DNA from: Verrucomicrobiales bacterium
GTDB lineage: Bacteria > Verrucomicrobiota > Verrucomicrobiia > Verrucomicrobiales > SLCJ01
Assembly: GCA_024636835.1 (NCBI GenBank)
Contig: JAGXGH010000133.1
Location: 1-36,033, forward strand
Length of the DNA: 36,033 bases
Direction of reading: 5' to 3'
The translations under genes were made by a program, and so were the position numbers. The notes beneath the pieces are model-generated. The model saw only the letters and a program-made list of their open reading frames with translations. It did not search any database and was not told where the DNA came from. Of this stretch, positions 1 through 10,405 are shown one piece after another; the stretch's first letter is position 1, and each line of letters starts with the position of its first letter.

Positions 1-13
1 AGAGACGACTTCG

Positions 14-262
14 ATGGGCGTGGTGCTCTTACCCCTGTTCATAGGAATCATCGTGCTGTTTTTTGATGTCAAGAAAACCTGGGGTTGGACCCTCGTCGTT
101 CTGGGGTTAGTGATTCTCGGAATCGAGGTGGTCAGTCGATTCCGTCCGGTCATGGCGATCAAGGGCACGCACCTTTTTATGCTCATCACCTTGATGGCAG
201 GTGGCCTTGGGCTGATGCTGCGGGGGTATCTCGATGATCGCCGCAACAAGGACGAAAAGTAA
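14..262 (+). CDS. Small three-helix membrane protein, possibly 5'-truncated
   Basis: Encodes 82 aa with three hydrophobic segments (about residues 2-18, 24-41 and 52-70) and a charged C-terminal tail (RRNKDEK). This fits a small integral inner-membrane protein. The frame stays open to the left edge of the window, so the true start could lie upstream; the ATG at 14 gives a hydrophobic start and a reasonable short protein. It resembles the general type of short, widely conserved membrane proteins without assigned function, but I cannot name a family. It is convergent with the DUF2017 gene, 38 bp away. No function is proposed. Confidence 0.6.
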   Translation: MGVVLLPLFIGIIVLFFDVKKTWGWTLVVLGLVILGIEVVSRFRPVMAIKGTHLFMLITLMAGGLGLMLRGYLDDRRNKDEK

Positions 263-300
263 GGCGTCGAGGTGCTATCATTGCGAGGAGTCTGTCGGAT

Positions 301-954
301 TTAAAACGGCGGATAATCGTCAAATTCCTCGTCGTCCTCCTGGTCGTCATTTTCAAAATCCTTCCCCTCAAAACCCATCTGCATCAACTGCATGAGCGGG
401 GCTTGAAGACGCGAATAAAACAAATAGTGATCACGCGCGTGCTTCCAGGCGTCACTCTTCGAAGCGTCATCTGCACTATCTAAATCACTCTCGCTCTCCG
501 CGTAGCGTGCGTGTAATGCGAGACGTCCCTGGTTCAGCGCGCCATACCAAGACTCAACAAGCTCGGGTGGTATCGTCAGATCGACCAATTCACACTCGCC
601 CTCCCCTCCCTCCTCGTTCTTTTCAGTCGCCGCATCACCTTGAAGAAGTTTTTGTTGGAGAAGCATCCACTGGCCGAACTCGCTAGGTTGAGCCTTGTCC
701 AAAACCTCGATCACCGCACAGTGTTGGTTATCGAAAACCTCATGAAGATCAGGAACGACGAGATCCACCCAATCCTCGCGCAGCGCACTCGCCTCCGGTG
801 AACGATTTTCCGGGTCCAGCGGGTCCGGCGCACGGAAACGCTCCGCCCCATCGCCACGAGCGATCGCGGGCAAGCGGCGTAGCTTCTCCATCCATTCCGG
901 ACCGACAGCCAAGAGCTGCAAACCACCGTCGTCCGTGAATTCATACAGTCTCAT
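301..954 (-). CDS. DUF2017 family protein, ClpS partner gene
   Basis: Encodes a 217-aa, strongly acidic soluble protein that ends in a run of Asp/Glu (residues ~200-217, DDEEFDDYPPF). Its ATG overlaps the TGA of clpS as ATGA, so translation is probably coupled. In Actinobacteria and Verrucomicrobiota a DUF2017 gene commonly follows clpS directly; position, size and acidity agree with that family. Its biochemical role is unknown. A role with ClpS in substrate delivery to ClpAP-type proteases is only suggested by co-occurrence. There is no signal peptide or membrane segment. The family call rests mainly on context and general character, not on a diagnostic motif. Confidence 0.6.
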   Translation of the reverse strand: MRLYEFTDDGGLQLLAVGPEWMEKLRRLPAIARGDGAERFRAPDPLDPENRSPEASALREDWVDLVVPDLHEVFDNQHCAVIEVLDKAQPSEFGQWMLLQQKLLQGDAATEKNEEGGEGECELVDLTIPPELVESWYGALNQGRLALHARYAESESDLDSADDASKSDAWKHARDHYLFYSRLQAPLMQLMQMGFEGKDFENDDQEDDEEFDDYPPF

Positions 955-1295
955 TCTCCGGCCCTTTCCAGTGATGCCTTGAGCTGGGCCGCGTGCAGTT
1001 GATGCACGTAGAGTTCGGCCTTTTCCTTGGCTCCATTCCAGACGATGGATCGGCCCATGTGATGGACCTCCATCGTATGATGCTCCGCCTTTGCTCTGGC
1101 GTAGCCAAACAAGCGTTGGATCGTCAAAATCACATACTCAATCGTGTTCACCGGATCGTCGTGAATAACCACTGTCCAAGGCGCTGCCGTGGAGATACGA
1201 GTGTCCTCCATCACCGCCGTGCCGGGGTCGTCAAGTGGATCGACCGCATGAATCGACATCATCGGAGTTTCATGGCTTGCACTCATACTAAACAT
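951..1295 (-). CDS. clpS: ATP-dependent Clp protease adaptor ClpS
   Basis: N-degron adaptor that delivers proteins with destabilising N-terminal residues to the Clp AAA+ unfoldase. The core reads PWTVVIHDDPVN, then IQRLFGY, EVHHMGRSIVWNG and a C-terminal HQLHAAQLKASLE helix. The DDPVN loop and the following VHxxGR stretch match the ClpS substrate pocket and resemble the actinobacterial type. The chosen ATG (1293-1295) overlaps the upstream gene by 8 bp and has GGAG four bases upstream; a second ATG at 1284-1286 begins just after the upstream stop and is also possible. A longer frame reaches 1376 but would overlap the upstream gene far more. The protein is about 114 aa, close to the usual ~105 aa. 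Confidence 0.9.
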   Translation of the reverse strand: MFSMSASHETPMMSIHAVDPLDDPGTAVMEDTRISTAAPWTVVIHDDPVNTIEYVILTIQRLFGYARAKAEHHTMEVHHMGRSIVWNGAKEKAELYVHQLHAAQLKASLERAGE

Positions 1296-2028
1296 CACGC
1301 TCCATTGCTGAGGCGATGGACATTCCGGCAATCTCGCCACCCGCCGTCCACGCACGAACGTGATGGAGAAACCCACCGGGATTGTCCGCCAAAAAGTGAT
1401 CTACATCATCCGCCGTCACCCCTTCCGGAAATCGCACACCGTCGCGAGCGAGCGATTGATAGAACGGACGCATTCCCGCCTTCCACTCTGCGAAGTGCCA
1501 GGCACCTAAAGCCACATCCGCGCGATGATGGAATGCCGCATAAAACATCGCCAGCAGACTTACGTGTGAGTATTTCTCCGGCGATTCCACAATCTGTTCC
1601 GCAAGCCGATTGATCGGGCGAGGATGGGCAGCGCTTGCGAGTCTTCCAGCTATCTCCGCAACCAAGGCCACCGACCCGGACGTCCGTATCGCTCTTGATC
1701 CACGCAATTCCTGTCGAGAGGCAATGGCCACTTCACGCATCCTCAAAGCCCCGGTCAATTCGTGGACACGGAGGAAATGTCGACGCCAATCACGAGCTTC
1801 CTCGGTCTTTATCCACGCCCACCAAGCTTGGCTGTGGCTCTCACGCATGCGATCAATTTTCCTATCCAGACCAGCCCATACAGGCGACACAAAAGCATGA
1901 TGAACGGAGGGATCGAACACCAAGCAACCATCACCCAAACGATTTGGGCGGCAGAGACGAATCACCCGAATCAGATCAAGCACGGCCTGATCTTCTTCGT
2001 GGTTTTCTTGTAGTTGGAGTTGATTCAC
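1288..2028 (-). CDS. Unrecognised protein between ybeY and clpS
   Basis: Encodes 246 aa starting at a GTG that overlaps the ybeY stop codon as GTGA; its own stop overlaps the start of clpS. It has no signal peptide or clear membrane segment. The sequence is rich in Arg, His, Trp and Ala, with a central basic helix-like stretch (about residues 55-125) and a His-rich part (KYSHVSLLAMFYAAFHHRAD, about residues 160-180) followed by aromatic residues. I do not recognise a family. Tight overlaps on both sides suggest it is co-translated with YbeY and ClpS, so a link with ribosome/RNA maturation or protein quality control is possible but unproven. Confidence 0.75.
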   Translation of the reverse strand: MNQLQLQENHEEDQAVLDLIRVIRLCRPNRLGDGCLVFDPSVHHAFVSPVWAGLDRKIDRMRESHSQAWWAWIKTEEARDWRRHFLRVHELTGALRMREVAIASRQELRGSRAIRTSGSVALVAEIAGRLASAAHPRPINRLAEQIVESPEKYSHVSLLAMFYAAFHHRADVALGAWHFAEWKAGMRPFYQSLARDGVRFPEGVTADDVDHFLADNPGGFLHHVRAWTAGGEIAGMSIASAMERDV

Positions 2029-2489
2029 GTCTGACCATCTTGGTCAAGCAAACCGACTCTCGCAAGCGCAAGTTCTAGGATCCTCTCTTGAATCTCGTGC
2101 ATCACCTCGCGCTCGGCGGGATCGTGGTCTTCGTGTCCATTCAAATGGAGCAAGCCATGCACACCGTAACGCGCCACCTCATGGTCGAATGTGCTCTGAA
2201 ATTCCTCGGCATAGCGAGCTGCGGTATCCAAACTGATGACAATCTCGCCATGATCAAAAGTGATCACATCCGTGGCTCCTGGGATCGCCATAAAATCCTC
2301 GTGAATCTTCGCAATCGTCGGATCATCAACCAGGGCGATGGAGAGTTCGTCCAAGTTTTCCAAAACCTGCCGATCTGAATGCGACCCCGGAGCCGCCATA
2401 CAATCCCAAAGCGCCGCTCGAAGCACAGCATCCAACCACGCCGTATCGATGGTCATCGTTGGATGGTCGGCTGTGATCTCGATATCCAT
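2025..2489 (-). CDS. ybeY: Endoribonuclease YbeY (16S rRNA maturation)
   Basis: Predicted metal-dependent single-strand endoribonuclease needed for 16S rRNA 3'-end maturation and late ribosome quality control. It has 154 aa, normal for the family. The signature appears near the C-terminus as HGLLHLNGHEDH (residues 111-122), preceded by the conserved TDVITFDHGEIVIS strand region (~73-86). The usual motif is HxxxHxxxxxH; here the last His is one residue later (H111, H115, H122), with another His at 119. The start ATG lies 12 bp downstream of the pgpH stop, and the gene sits in the classic phoH-pgpH-ybeY order, which supports the call. Confidence 0.93.
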   Translation of the reverse strand: MDIEITADHPTMTIDTAWLDAVLRAALWDCMAAPGSHSDRQVLENLDELSIALVDDPTIAKIHEDFMAIPGATDVITFDHGEIVISLDTAARYAEEFQSTFDHEVARYGVHGLLHLNGHEDHDPAEREVMHEIQERILELALARVGLLDQDGQT

Positions 2490-2501
2490 GAGGGAAACGA
2501 A

Positions 2502-4214
2502 CTACGCCTTGGCTGCCGATTTCGCCGCTTCATCAGTGGCGGGTATGCTCTTCGATGGCAGCTTTGTATCTGAGCCGACAGCAGACGGTTTTTTACTCGT
2601 CCCTACTGTGAAATTCGGTTCCTCGGCACGATAGGATGGGCGCGCATGAGCCATGCTTTTGAGATCGCTCACGAAGGATTTCTTGATCTCGGACAACTCC
2701 TGCAAGGTCAGATCGGCAAAGTCCAACTGACCGTCCTTAATCCGCTCGGCGACCAAGCGATCAACGAGTTCACGAATCTCTTCAATGTCATTCGTTTGCA
2801 AGCTTCTGCGCGCACTCTCTGCGGCGTCAGCCAAACTAATAATCGCACTCTCCTTGCTATGAGGCGGGGGTCCGGCATAGCGGAAATCCGCTTGTTCAAC
2901 GGTCACCACATCTTCTTCCGCACGCATCCCCTGCTCCACTTCCGCAAGTTGTTCCTCGCGCTTCTTCATCGCATTGCGATAGAAGATATAGACCATTGAG
3001 GTGCCGTGGTGTTCACGGATCACTTCAACGATCCGCGCGTTGAGACGGTGTTTCTCCGCAAGCACAACACCATCAGGGACGTGAGCAAGAATCATCTTCG
3101 CACTCATGTGCGGAGTAAGCTCGTCGTGAGGGTTCACCCCATCGCCTTGGTTTTCGATGAAATACTGTGGGGCATTAAGTTTCCCGATATCGTGAAAATA
3201 CGAACACACCCGTGCCATCGTCGCATTGGCACCTACTCGTTCTGCGGCATTCTCCGACAGAGCACCAACCAGCAAACTGTGGTGATACGTCCCCGGAGCC
3301 TCAATCGTCAGGCGCTTCAGCAATGGATTGTTTAAATCCGCCAGCTCAATCCACGAAATCTCAGTGGTGATACCAAAGAACGATTCCAAAACCGGCAGCA
3401 AGCCCGACAGCAAAGTCGCCACGAGAATTTCCATTCCAATGATCGTCGCACTTTCTGCAAAAGCTCGACTCCAGTCAATATTCTCTCCATAGAAATGCAG
3501 TGGCGTCGTCAGACCAAAGGCCCATACCAACGCGAGGTGGACCAATCCAATCAACACACCGGCGCGGATGAGTCGACCGCGCTTTCTCACTCGCCCGGTG
3601 ATCGCCACCGCCGTAAGTCCACTCATGAGATTGAGCACGATGAACAGGTAAGGCTCACCAGCATCAATCACCAATGCCGTGAATAAACTTCCGTAGAGAG
3701 TGGCGTAAATCCCTGCTCGTTGACCCAGAAGAACGGACAACACCATGGGAGCAAGGGCACAGGGCAAAAACAGCGCAACCTGCCCTGCGTCGACATCCAT
3801 GTAGCCAACCAACCATATCTGCAGTAGCTTGGTGATCGCCAATTGTCCGAAGATCATTCCGAAGACCAGCAAGACTCGGCAGTTGCGGTTAAATACTTTG
3901 TCTCGGTGTCCGAGAAACAAATGAAAAATCGCAGTGACGAGAATCATCACCCCGACGAGCAAGCCCTTATAGCGCTCGTAGTAGAACCGCGTATCCGCCA
4001 GCGGTGTGTCTATCAGTGCAACCAGCACACCAACCGCCGAAGCCAGAATGGCAATACGCAACCAGCGGCTGTGATCGAGACGACCAGCGAGGACTTTGCC
4101 GGCGCGCGAGGCAATGTCAAAGCCTGTGTGCAAATCCGAGGATTTAGCAACTGGGCTAGGATCGAGTTTAGAGGTTTTAGAAGTGCTCAAACTTGCTGAA
4201 GTTGAATTGACCAT
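2502..4214 (-). CDS. 7TM-HD family phosphohydrolase (PgpH/YqfF type)
   Basis: Encodes 570 aa. A hydrophilic N-terminus (1-50) is followed by about seven or eight membrane segments (~52-69, 84-103, 112-135, 145-165, 172-205, 219-236, 258-275) and a cytoplasmic HD domain. The HD ligands are visible: TYHHSLL (H311/H312), FHDIGK (H341-D342), later HMSAKMI and EHHGTS, then SLADAAE. Related proteins such as Listeria PgpH hydrolyse cyclic di-AMP. Typical members have a large extracellular 7TMR-HDED domain after the first helix; here only about 14 residues separate helix 1 from helix 2, so that domain is absent. It lies between phoH and ybeY. Substrate specificity is inferred from the family only. 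Confidence 0.88.
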   Translation of the reverse strand: MVNSTSASLSTSKTSKLDPSPVAKSSDLHTGFDIASRAGKVLAGRLDHSRWLRIAILASAVGVLVALIDTPLADTRFYYERYKGLLVGVMILVTAIFHLFLGHRDKVFNRNCRVLLVFGMIFGQLAITKLLQIWLVGYMDVDAGQVALFLPCALAPMVLSVLLGQRAGIYATLYGSLFTALVIDAGEPYLFIVLNLMSGLTAVAITGRVRKRGRLIRAGVLIGLVHLALVWAFGLTTPLHFYGENIDWSRAFAESATIIGMEILVATLLSGLLPVLESFFGITTEISWIELADLNNPLLKRLTIEAPGTYHHSLLVGALSENAAERVGANATMARVCSYFHDIGKLNAPQYFIENQGDGVNPHDELTPHMSAKMILAHVPDGVVLAEKHRLNARIVEVIREHHGTSMVYIFYRNAMKKREEQLAEVEQGMRAEEDVVTVEQADFRYAGPPPHSKESAIISLADAAESARRSLQTNDIEEIRELVDRLVAERIKDGQLDFADLTLQELSEIKKSFVSDLKSMAHARPSYRAEEPNFTVGTSKKPSAVGSDTKLPSKSIPATDEAAKSAAKA

Positions 4215-4322
4215 GCTTTTCTTTCAAGATGGCTTCGTGCGATACGGAAGAACAATCCCAGGCGGTATTAGCCGGTTTCGGCGGTTTCGGATTTCTGACC
4301 TTAACGCCTCCTCTCAGTGGAA

Positions 4323-5348
4323 TCAATCGCCATCCTCATGGTCATCTCGTGCCATTTTTGAGATTGGGTTTATCCCACCCGGGTGATGCTTGTCATACGC
4401 TTCAATAATCCGCTGAACCACTGGGTGCCTGACAACATCCGCGCGCTCAAACTCTACGAAGGCGATCTCTTCCACCCCACGTAGCACCTGATAGGCTTCG
4501 ATCAAGCCACTACCTGCCGAGCGTTTCAAATCGGTCTGCGAAGGGTCGCCAGTGATCACACATTTGCTGTTCTCTCCCATCCTCGTAAGAAACATCAACA
4601 TCTGCTCACGCGTCGTGTTTTGTGCCTCATCCAGAATGATAAATGCATCACTGAGCGTTCGGCCACGCATGTAGGCCAGAGGTGCAATCTCAATGGTTCC
4701 TGCCTCGACCATCTTTTCAATCTCCACCGCACCTCCCATATCGTAGAGCGCATCATAGAGCGGGCGTAGATACGGGTATATTTTTTCCTTCAGGTCGCCG
4801 GGTAGGAATCCCAATGCCTCACCCGCCTCCACAGCGGGACTGGTCAGCACCAGTTTTCGATAATTCCCCTGCCGAAACTCATCGAGCGCTTTCGCCACGG
4901 CGAGGTAGGTCTTGCCCGTCCCTGCGCTACCGAGACCAAAAACTACGAAATTTTTATCCATCGCTCGAAGGTATTCCACCTGACGACGGGTTCGCGCCCG
5001 CACTGAGGGACGGCCTCTGCCACCAACGAGCTTTAATTCGGTAACACTGCTCGCTTCATCAGCGCTGGCGCCAAGATCCTTCATCGAGTGCACAGCGATA
5101 TTAAATCCGTGAGCCGTTACTTCGCCACCTCGGCGCACCGAGGCTTCCAAAGCCTCAAAGAGCTCGCGAGATTTCGCGACTCCCTCTTCCGTCCCCTGCA
5201 AAACAAGATCGCCACCGCGAGCTGTCGCCTGCACTCCGAAGGCATCCTTCAATAGACGCAAGCGACTCGTCTCATTACCAAACATTGCGTGGAGAAATGC
5301 CGCGCTTTCAAAACTCAGCACCTCCTGAACCATCGAATCGGTAGTCAT
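4323..5348 (-). CDS. phoH: PhoH family ATPase
   Basis: Encodes 341 aa, usual for PhoH-like proteins. An N-terminal region of about 110 residues, probably RNA-binding, precedes the P-loop ATPase. Walker A is GSAGTGKT (140-147), Walker B is FIILDEAQN (~235-243), and the sensor-like CVITGDPSQTDL follows. The cytoplasmic protein is commonly encoded next to ybeY and a 7TM-HD phosphohydrolase, as here, and is suspected to act in RNA metabolism, though its substrate is not settled. It is separated from pgpH by 108 bp, which contains no clear terminator. Confidence 0.92.
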   Translation of the reverse strand: MTTDSMVQEVLSFESAAFLHAMFGNETSRLRLLKDAFGVQATARGGDLVLQGTEEGVAKSRELFEALEASVRRGGEVTAHGFNIAVHSMKDLGASADEASSVTELKLVGGRGRPSVRARTRRQVEYLRAMDKNFVVFGLGSAGTGKTYLAVAKALDEFRQGNYRKLVLTSPAVEAGEALGFLPGDLKEKIYPYLRPLYDALYDMGGAVEIEKMVEAGTIEIAPLAYMRGRTLSDAFIILDEAQNTTREQMLMFLTRMGENSKCVITGDPSQTDLKRSAGSGLIEAYQVLRGVEEIAFVEFERADVVRHPVVQRIIEAYDKHHPGGINPISKMARDDHEDGD

Positions 5349-5378
5349 AAATCGTACGTATCAGGAAGCTTCGACAGA

Positions 5379-6104
5379 CTAACCACCGATGGTCAGTCCA
5401 CCATCCGTAGTACCAGTCCCACCATCGGTGGTGCCGCCGTCTGTAACGGGTCCGACTTCATTCTCATTGGCATAGCCACGAGATTTAAGGAAATTCTCCA
5501 ATTCAGCAAGGGCTTGGTCGACGCTCAAGTTACGATCATTGTATTCCTCCGTGCGTTTTTCTTCGAGGTCCATTTTCAAGTCGAACATGCCTACAAAACC
5601 GAGGTGGCTCGGCGCATTTTCACCGGTAAAGGTTTCTTCAGCCCAAGCAACCGATCCGCCACGCAAAACCTTGGCGACTCGCAACACATTATCCGACAGT
5701 GCCGTCTTGAAACGCATTTTCTTATCAGCCTCACCAAAGGCGAGGAATGTTGCATCAGTCGATGTCGTGGACACGCCTTCAGTATCCGGAGTTGTCGTTG
5801 GATCCGTCGCAGGCGAAGCATTACCCGCTTCGACCACCGCTTGAATATTGTCATCCTTCCTTCCAAAAAAGAGCCGACCTATACCGCTGGCGACACTGTA
5901 GCTGCGGGTTCCATTCTTTTTGAATGCGAAGATGAACGACCCCACTCCACCATCCGGTGGCACGACAAAATATCCTTCATTATAGAAGTCGAGGTTCATG
6001 CTACGGATAGGCTTGATCTCAAGTTCATAAACAAGGACCTGTGCCGAAAGCGGGGCAAGCGCACCGGCAAACAAGAAGACAGCGAGAGCAAAAATCTTTT
6101 TCAT
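5379..6104 (-). CDS. Secreted protein of unknown function with Gly/Thr-rich tail
   Basis: Encodes 241 aa. The N-terminus is a standard Sec signal peptide (MKKIFALAVFLFAGALAPLSAQ), with likely cleavage after SAQ or LSA near residue 21. The mature part begins with a beta-rich stretch (VYELEIKPIRSMNLDFYNEG), has a Thr/Pro-rich linker around 105-120, and ends in DGG/TGG repeats (~222-241) that look like a flexible tail. I recognise no domain. The following phoH start lies about 30 bp downstream on the same strand, but a functional link is doubtful. It may be a periplasmic or surface structural protein. Confidence 0.75.
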   Translation of the reverse strand: MKKIFALAVFLFAGALAPLSAQVLVYELEIKPIRSMNLDFYNEGYFVVPPDGGVGSFIFAFKKNGTRSYSVASGIGRLFFGRKDDNIQAVVEAGNASPATDPTTTPDTEGVSTTSTDATFLAFGEADKKMRFKTALSDNVLRVAKVLRGGSVAWAEETFTGENAPSHLGFVGMFDLKMDLEEKRTEEYNDRNLSVDQALAELENFLKSRGYANENEVGPVTDGGTTDGGTGTTDGGLTIGG

Positions 6105-6228
6105 AGCACTAAAAAACCAGCGAAGAGATAATCAGGAAAACGATCAAGGACAAAAACTTGTCGCATTAACCATCAAATTGCGAGCGCAGAATACGCATAA
6201 TTCAACAAACAAAACCTTACTAATGAGA

Positions 6229-6780
6229 TCATTCCTTGTCACTTTTCTTCTCATCATCAGCGGTGGCACCACTGTGGCGCGTCTTGTATCCGTAAACCAG
6301 AGCCCAATCGAAGACCTCTGCGTCTTCAGCGACGCCAGAGAGTGTCACCGCCACTAGCATGGTGCGCTCAGGCACGAATTGAAATACGTAAGAGTTAGCG
6401 TATTTCTTCACCTCACCTTTGATTTCATTGCCGTCTGCATCGGTCACGCTGACAGTGAACTTGGTAGCCAACTCTGACGAACCTAGATAGAACCAATAGG
6501 CATTGCCACGAAAAACCTGATAGCCAACCGTCGTCGACTGTCCGTTCTTCAAGACACCGCTCGCGTAGTCATAGCGTATTTTCACACCGCCCTTCTCGAC
6601 GTCTTCTTGCGCCGCTTCCAACGCGAAGCTGTGAGCATCATCGACTACTGCTCTTGCCACCTGCGGAGCTAACATCATTATTCCAATAGAGAGGATACTG
6701 CACTGAAGAGTTAGATTTTTTACCAATGTTTTCATACCGTATGTTGAGTTCGGGTTGATCATCCGTGGGAGCTTACTCAT
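6229..6780 (-). CDS. Secreted protein of unknown function
   Basis: Encodes up to 183 aa. The first ATG (6778-6780) overlaps the stop region of the upstream gene and has AGAGG eight bases before it. An alternative ATG at 6733-6735 would place a textbook signal peptide at the very N-terminus (MKTLVKNL, then a hydrophobic run ending QVARA). The mature part looks beta-rich (YDYASGVL, TTVGYQVFRGNAYWFYLG, FTVSVTDADGNEIKG) and ends with a charged Lys/Asp/Glu tail. No family is recognised. The arrangement suggests co-transcription with the upstream secreted protein; both have predicted export signals. Confidence 0.7.
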   Translation of the reverse strand: MSKLPRMINPNSTYGMKTLVKNLTLQCSILSIGIMMLAPQVARAVVDDAHSFALEAAQEDVEKGGVKIRYDYASGVLKNGQSTTVGYQVFRGNAYWFYLGSSELATKFTVSVTDADGNEIKGEVKKYANSYVFQFVPERTMLVAVTLSGVAEDAEVFDWALVYGYKTRHSGATADDEKKSDKE

Positions 6781-7630
6781 CAGATGCCGCCTCTGTTTTC
6801 GCGCCGTAAATGGCAGCGACGGATTCCGTGCAGATATCTTCGATCTGTCTTACTTCGATGTCCGTCAGCATTTCTTTCGACATCAATGCCGATAATTTGT
6901 CGAGTGCTAGACTCATTGTCTTCACACCGGGAGCCTTCGCCGCGCTGCCTTCAACGCCCTTCAAGGTTTTCGAAAAATGGCGTGCAAGGTCGGGCTGACG
7001 GAGCAGTTCCGCAAGATCCTTGGTATAACTATCCAAAATCACATGGCTGACCGCCTCGGTGCCACGAACCCATCCACCAAAACTCACGAAGGCCGCAAGA
7101 TCATCGTCGCGCAATTTGGTCATCGCCTCGCGCACCGTTTGCTGGGTTTTATCCAGCTCGGCACGCACATCATCCCAGCGCTCTTGATCCGCACCATCAA
7201 CAATCGCCCGCGCGTGGCCAGACACTTCGTCCTTCACGCCCAACATGTCGGCAAGTTCCAACACATCCGGACCGAGATCTTTTGTTTTATCGATGTCCTG
7301 CGCTTGCACCGCAAGAAACCCTTCGGCAACCACAGCACCGAGTAACAAGGCTGCCTGTGGTCGGGAAATTCTCTGTGGGCGCTTGGGAAGCGGAGCCACT
7401 CCTTTCCATCCACGAATGCCCAAATCATCCAGCACCGCAAAAATCTCATGCGGCACCGGCACCACCACTTGATCGAACACTCGCACCGGCGCTCTTTCAT
7501 CAGGTGTTTCGGTGGCGGCACTAGCCGATGAGACGGCGCTCACCGCCATTCCAAAAGAGAGCACCAGCGCGTTAGCTCGGGAGATCCGACCGTGGACTCG
7601 GAAAAATTTCAAGATATCTTTACTCTGCAT
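6773..7630 (-). CDS. Secreted helical protein of unknown function
   Basis: The ATG at 7628-7630 is chosen because it yields a signal peptide (MQSKDILKFF, then ALVLSFGMAVSAVSSASA) cut near residue 38; the open frame extends to 7753 but the extra residues lack a leader character. The protein is 285 aa. The mature part is mostly helical and charged, with segments such as DVLELADMLG and RWDDVRAELDKTQQTVRE that could form coiled coils, and it ends in EAASDE. No family is recognised. Its stop overlaps the start region of the next gene. It is divergent from kdsB, so the promoter should lie in 7631-7829. Confidence 0.7.
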   Translation of the reverse strand: MQSKDILKFFRVHGRISRANALVLSFGMAVSAVSSASAATETPDERAPVRVFDQVVVPVPHEIFAVLDDLGIRGWKGVAPLPKRPQRISRPQAALLLGAVVAEGFLAVQAQDIDKTKDLGPDVLELADMLGVKDEVSGHARAIVDGADQERWDDVRAELDKTQQTVREAMTKLRDDDLAAFVSFGGWVRGTEAVSHVILDSYTKDLAELLRQPDLARHFSKTLKGVEGSAAKAPGVKTMSLALDKLSALMSKEMLTDIEVRQIEDICTESVAAIYGAKTEAASDE

Positions 7631-7829
7631 ATGACTAGAATGATTGGATTTCGAGGTATTAGCAAGCAATGAGCTTGCGAAGTTTCCTTCAATTCGTTGA
7701 AAGTATCTGTTGTGAACCGTCCTGCTTTTGGTAAGAAATTGTAGTAGAAGCAAAGAACATTTCGCTTACCGACGCCGAATCGGACTCATCCAATCCTCTG
7801 GATGACCCGAGACTCCCGAGATTTTTTCC

Positions 7830-10279
<2,450 letters not shown>

Positions 10280-10319
10280 GCTAGGCTCTGTGAGAGATTG
10301 GCTCACATCTGATTGATAA

Positions 10320-10368
10320 ACGCAGATTTTGAGACATTTTTTCGTCTTAAACTCGCCTTTATCTGCGT
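10320..10368. repeat. Short inverted repeat ACGCAGAT / ATCTGCGT upstream of the M16 gene
   Basis: ACGCAGAT at 10320-10327 and ATCTGCGT at 10361-10368 are perfect inverted copies. They resemble, from general experience, the ACGCAGATAAACGCAGAT type of dispersed intergenic repeat seen in many bacterial genomes. The open frame of the M16 gene runs through it, which argues for a translation start downstream. Confidence 0.4.
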
Positions 10369-10405
10369 CTTCCTTAGATCATTTTTCAAAGCAATCATCA
10401 CAACC

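Noticed and set aside
993..1613. Plus-strand 206-codon open frame across clpS and the unknown gene
   Set aside because: It lies antisense to two genes with clear overlaps and reads as His/Arg-rich noise.
5289..6131. Plus-strand 280-codon frame opposite phoH and the secreted protein
   Set aside because: It is antisense to a gene with a good signal peptide and has no protein-like features.
10313..10405. Longer N-terminus for the M16 peptidase
   Set aside because: The extra 31 codons come from repeat-like DNA and would bury the signal peptide.
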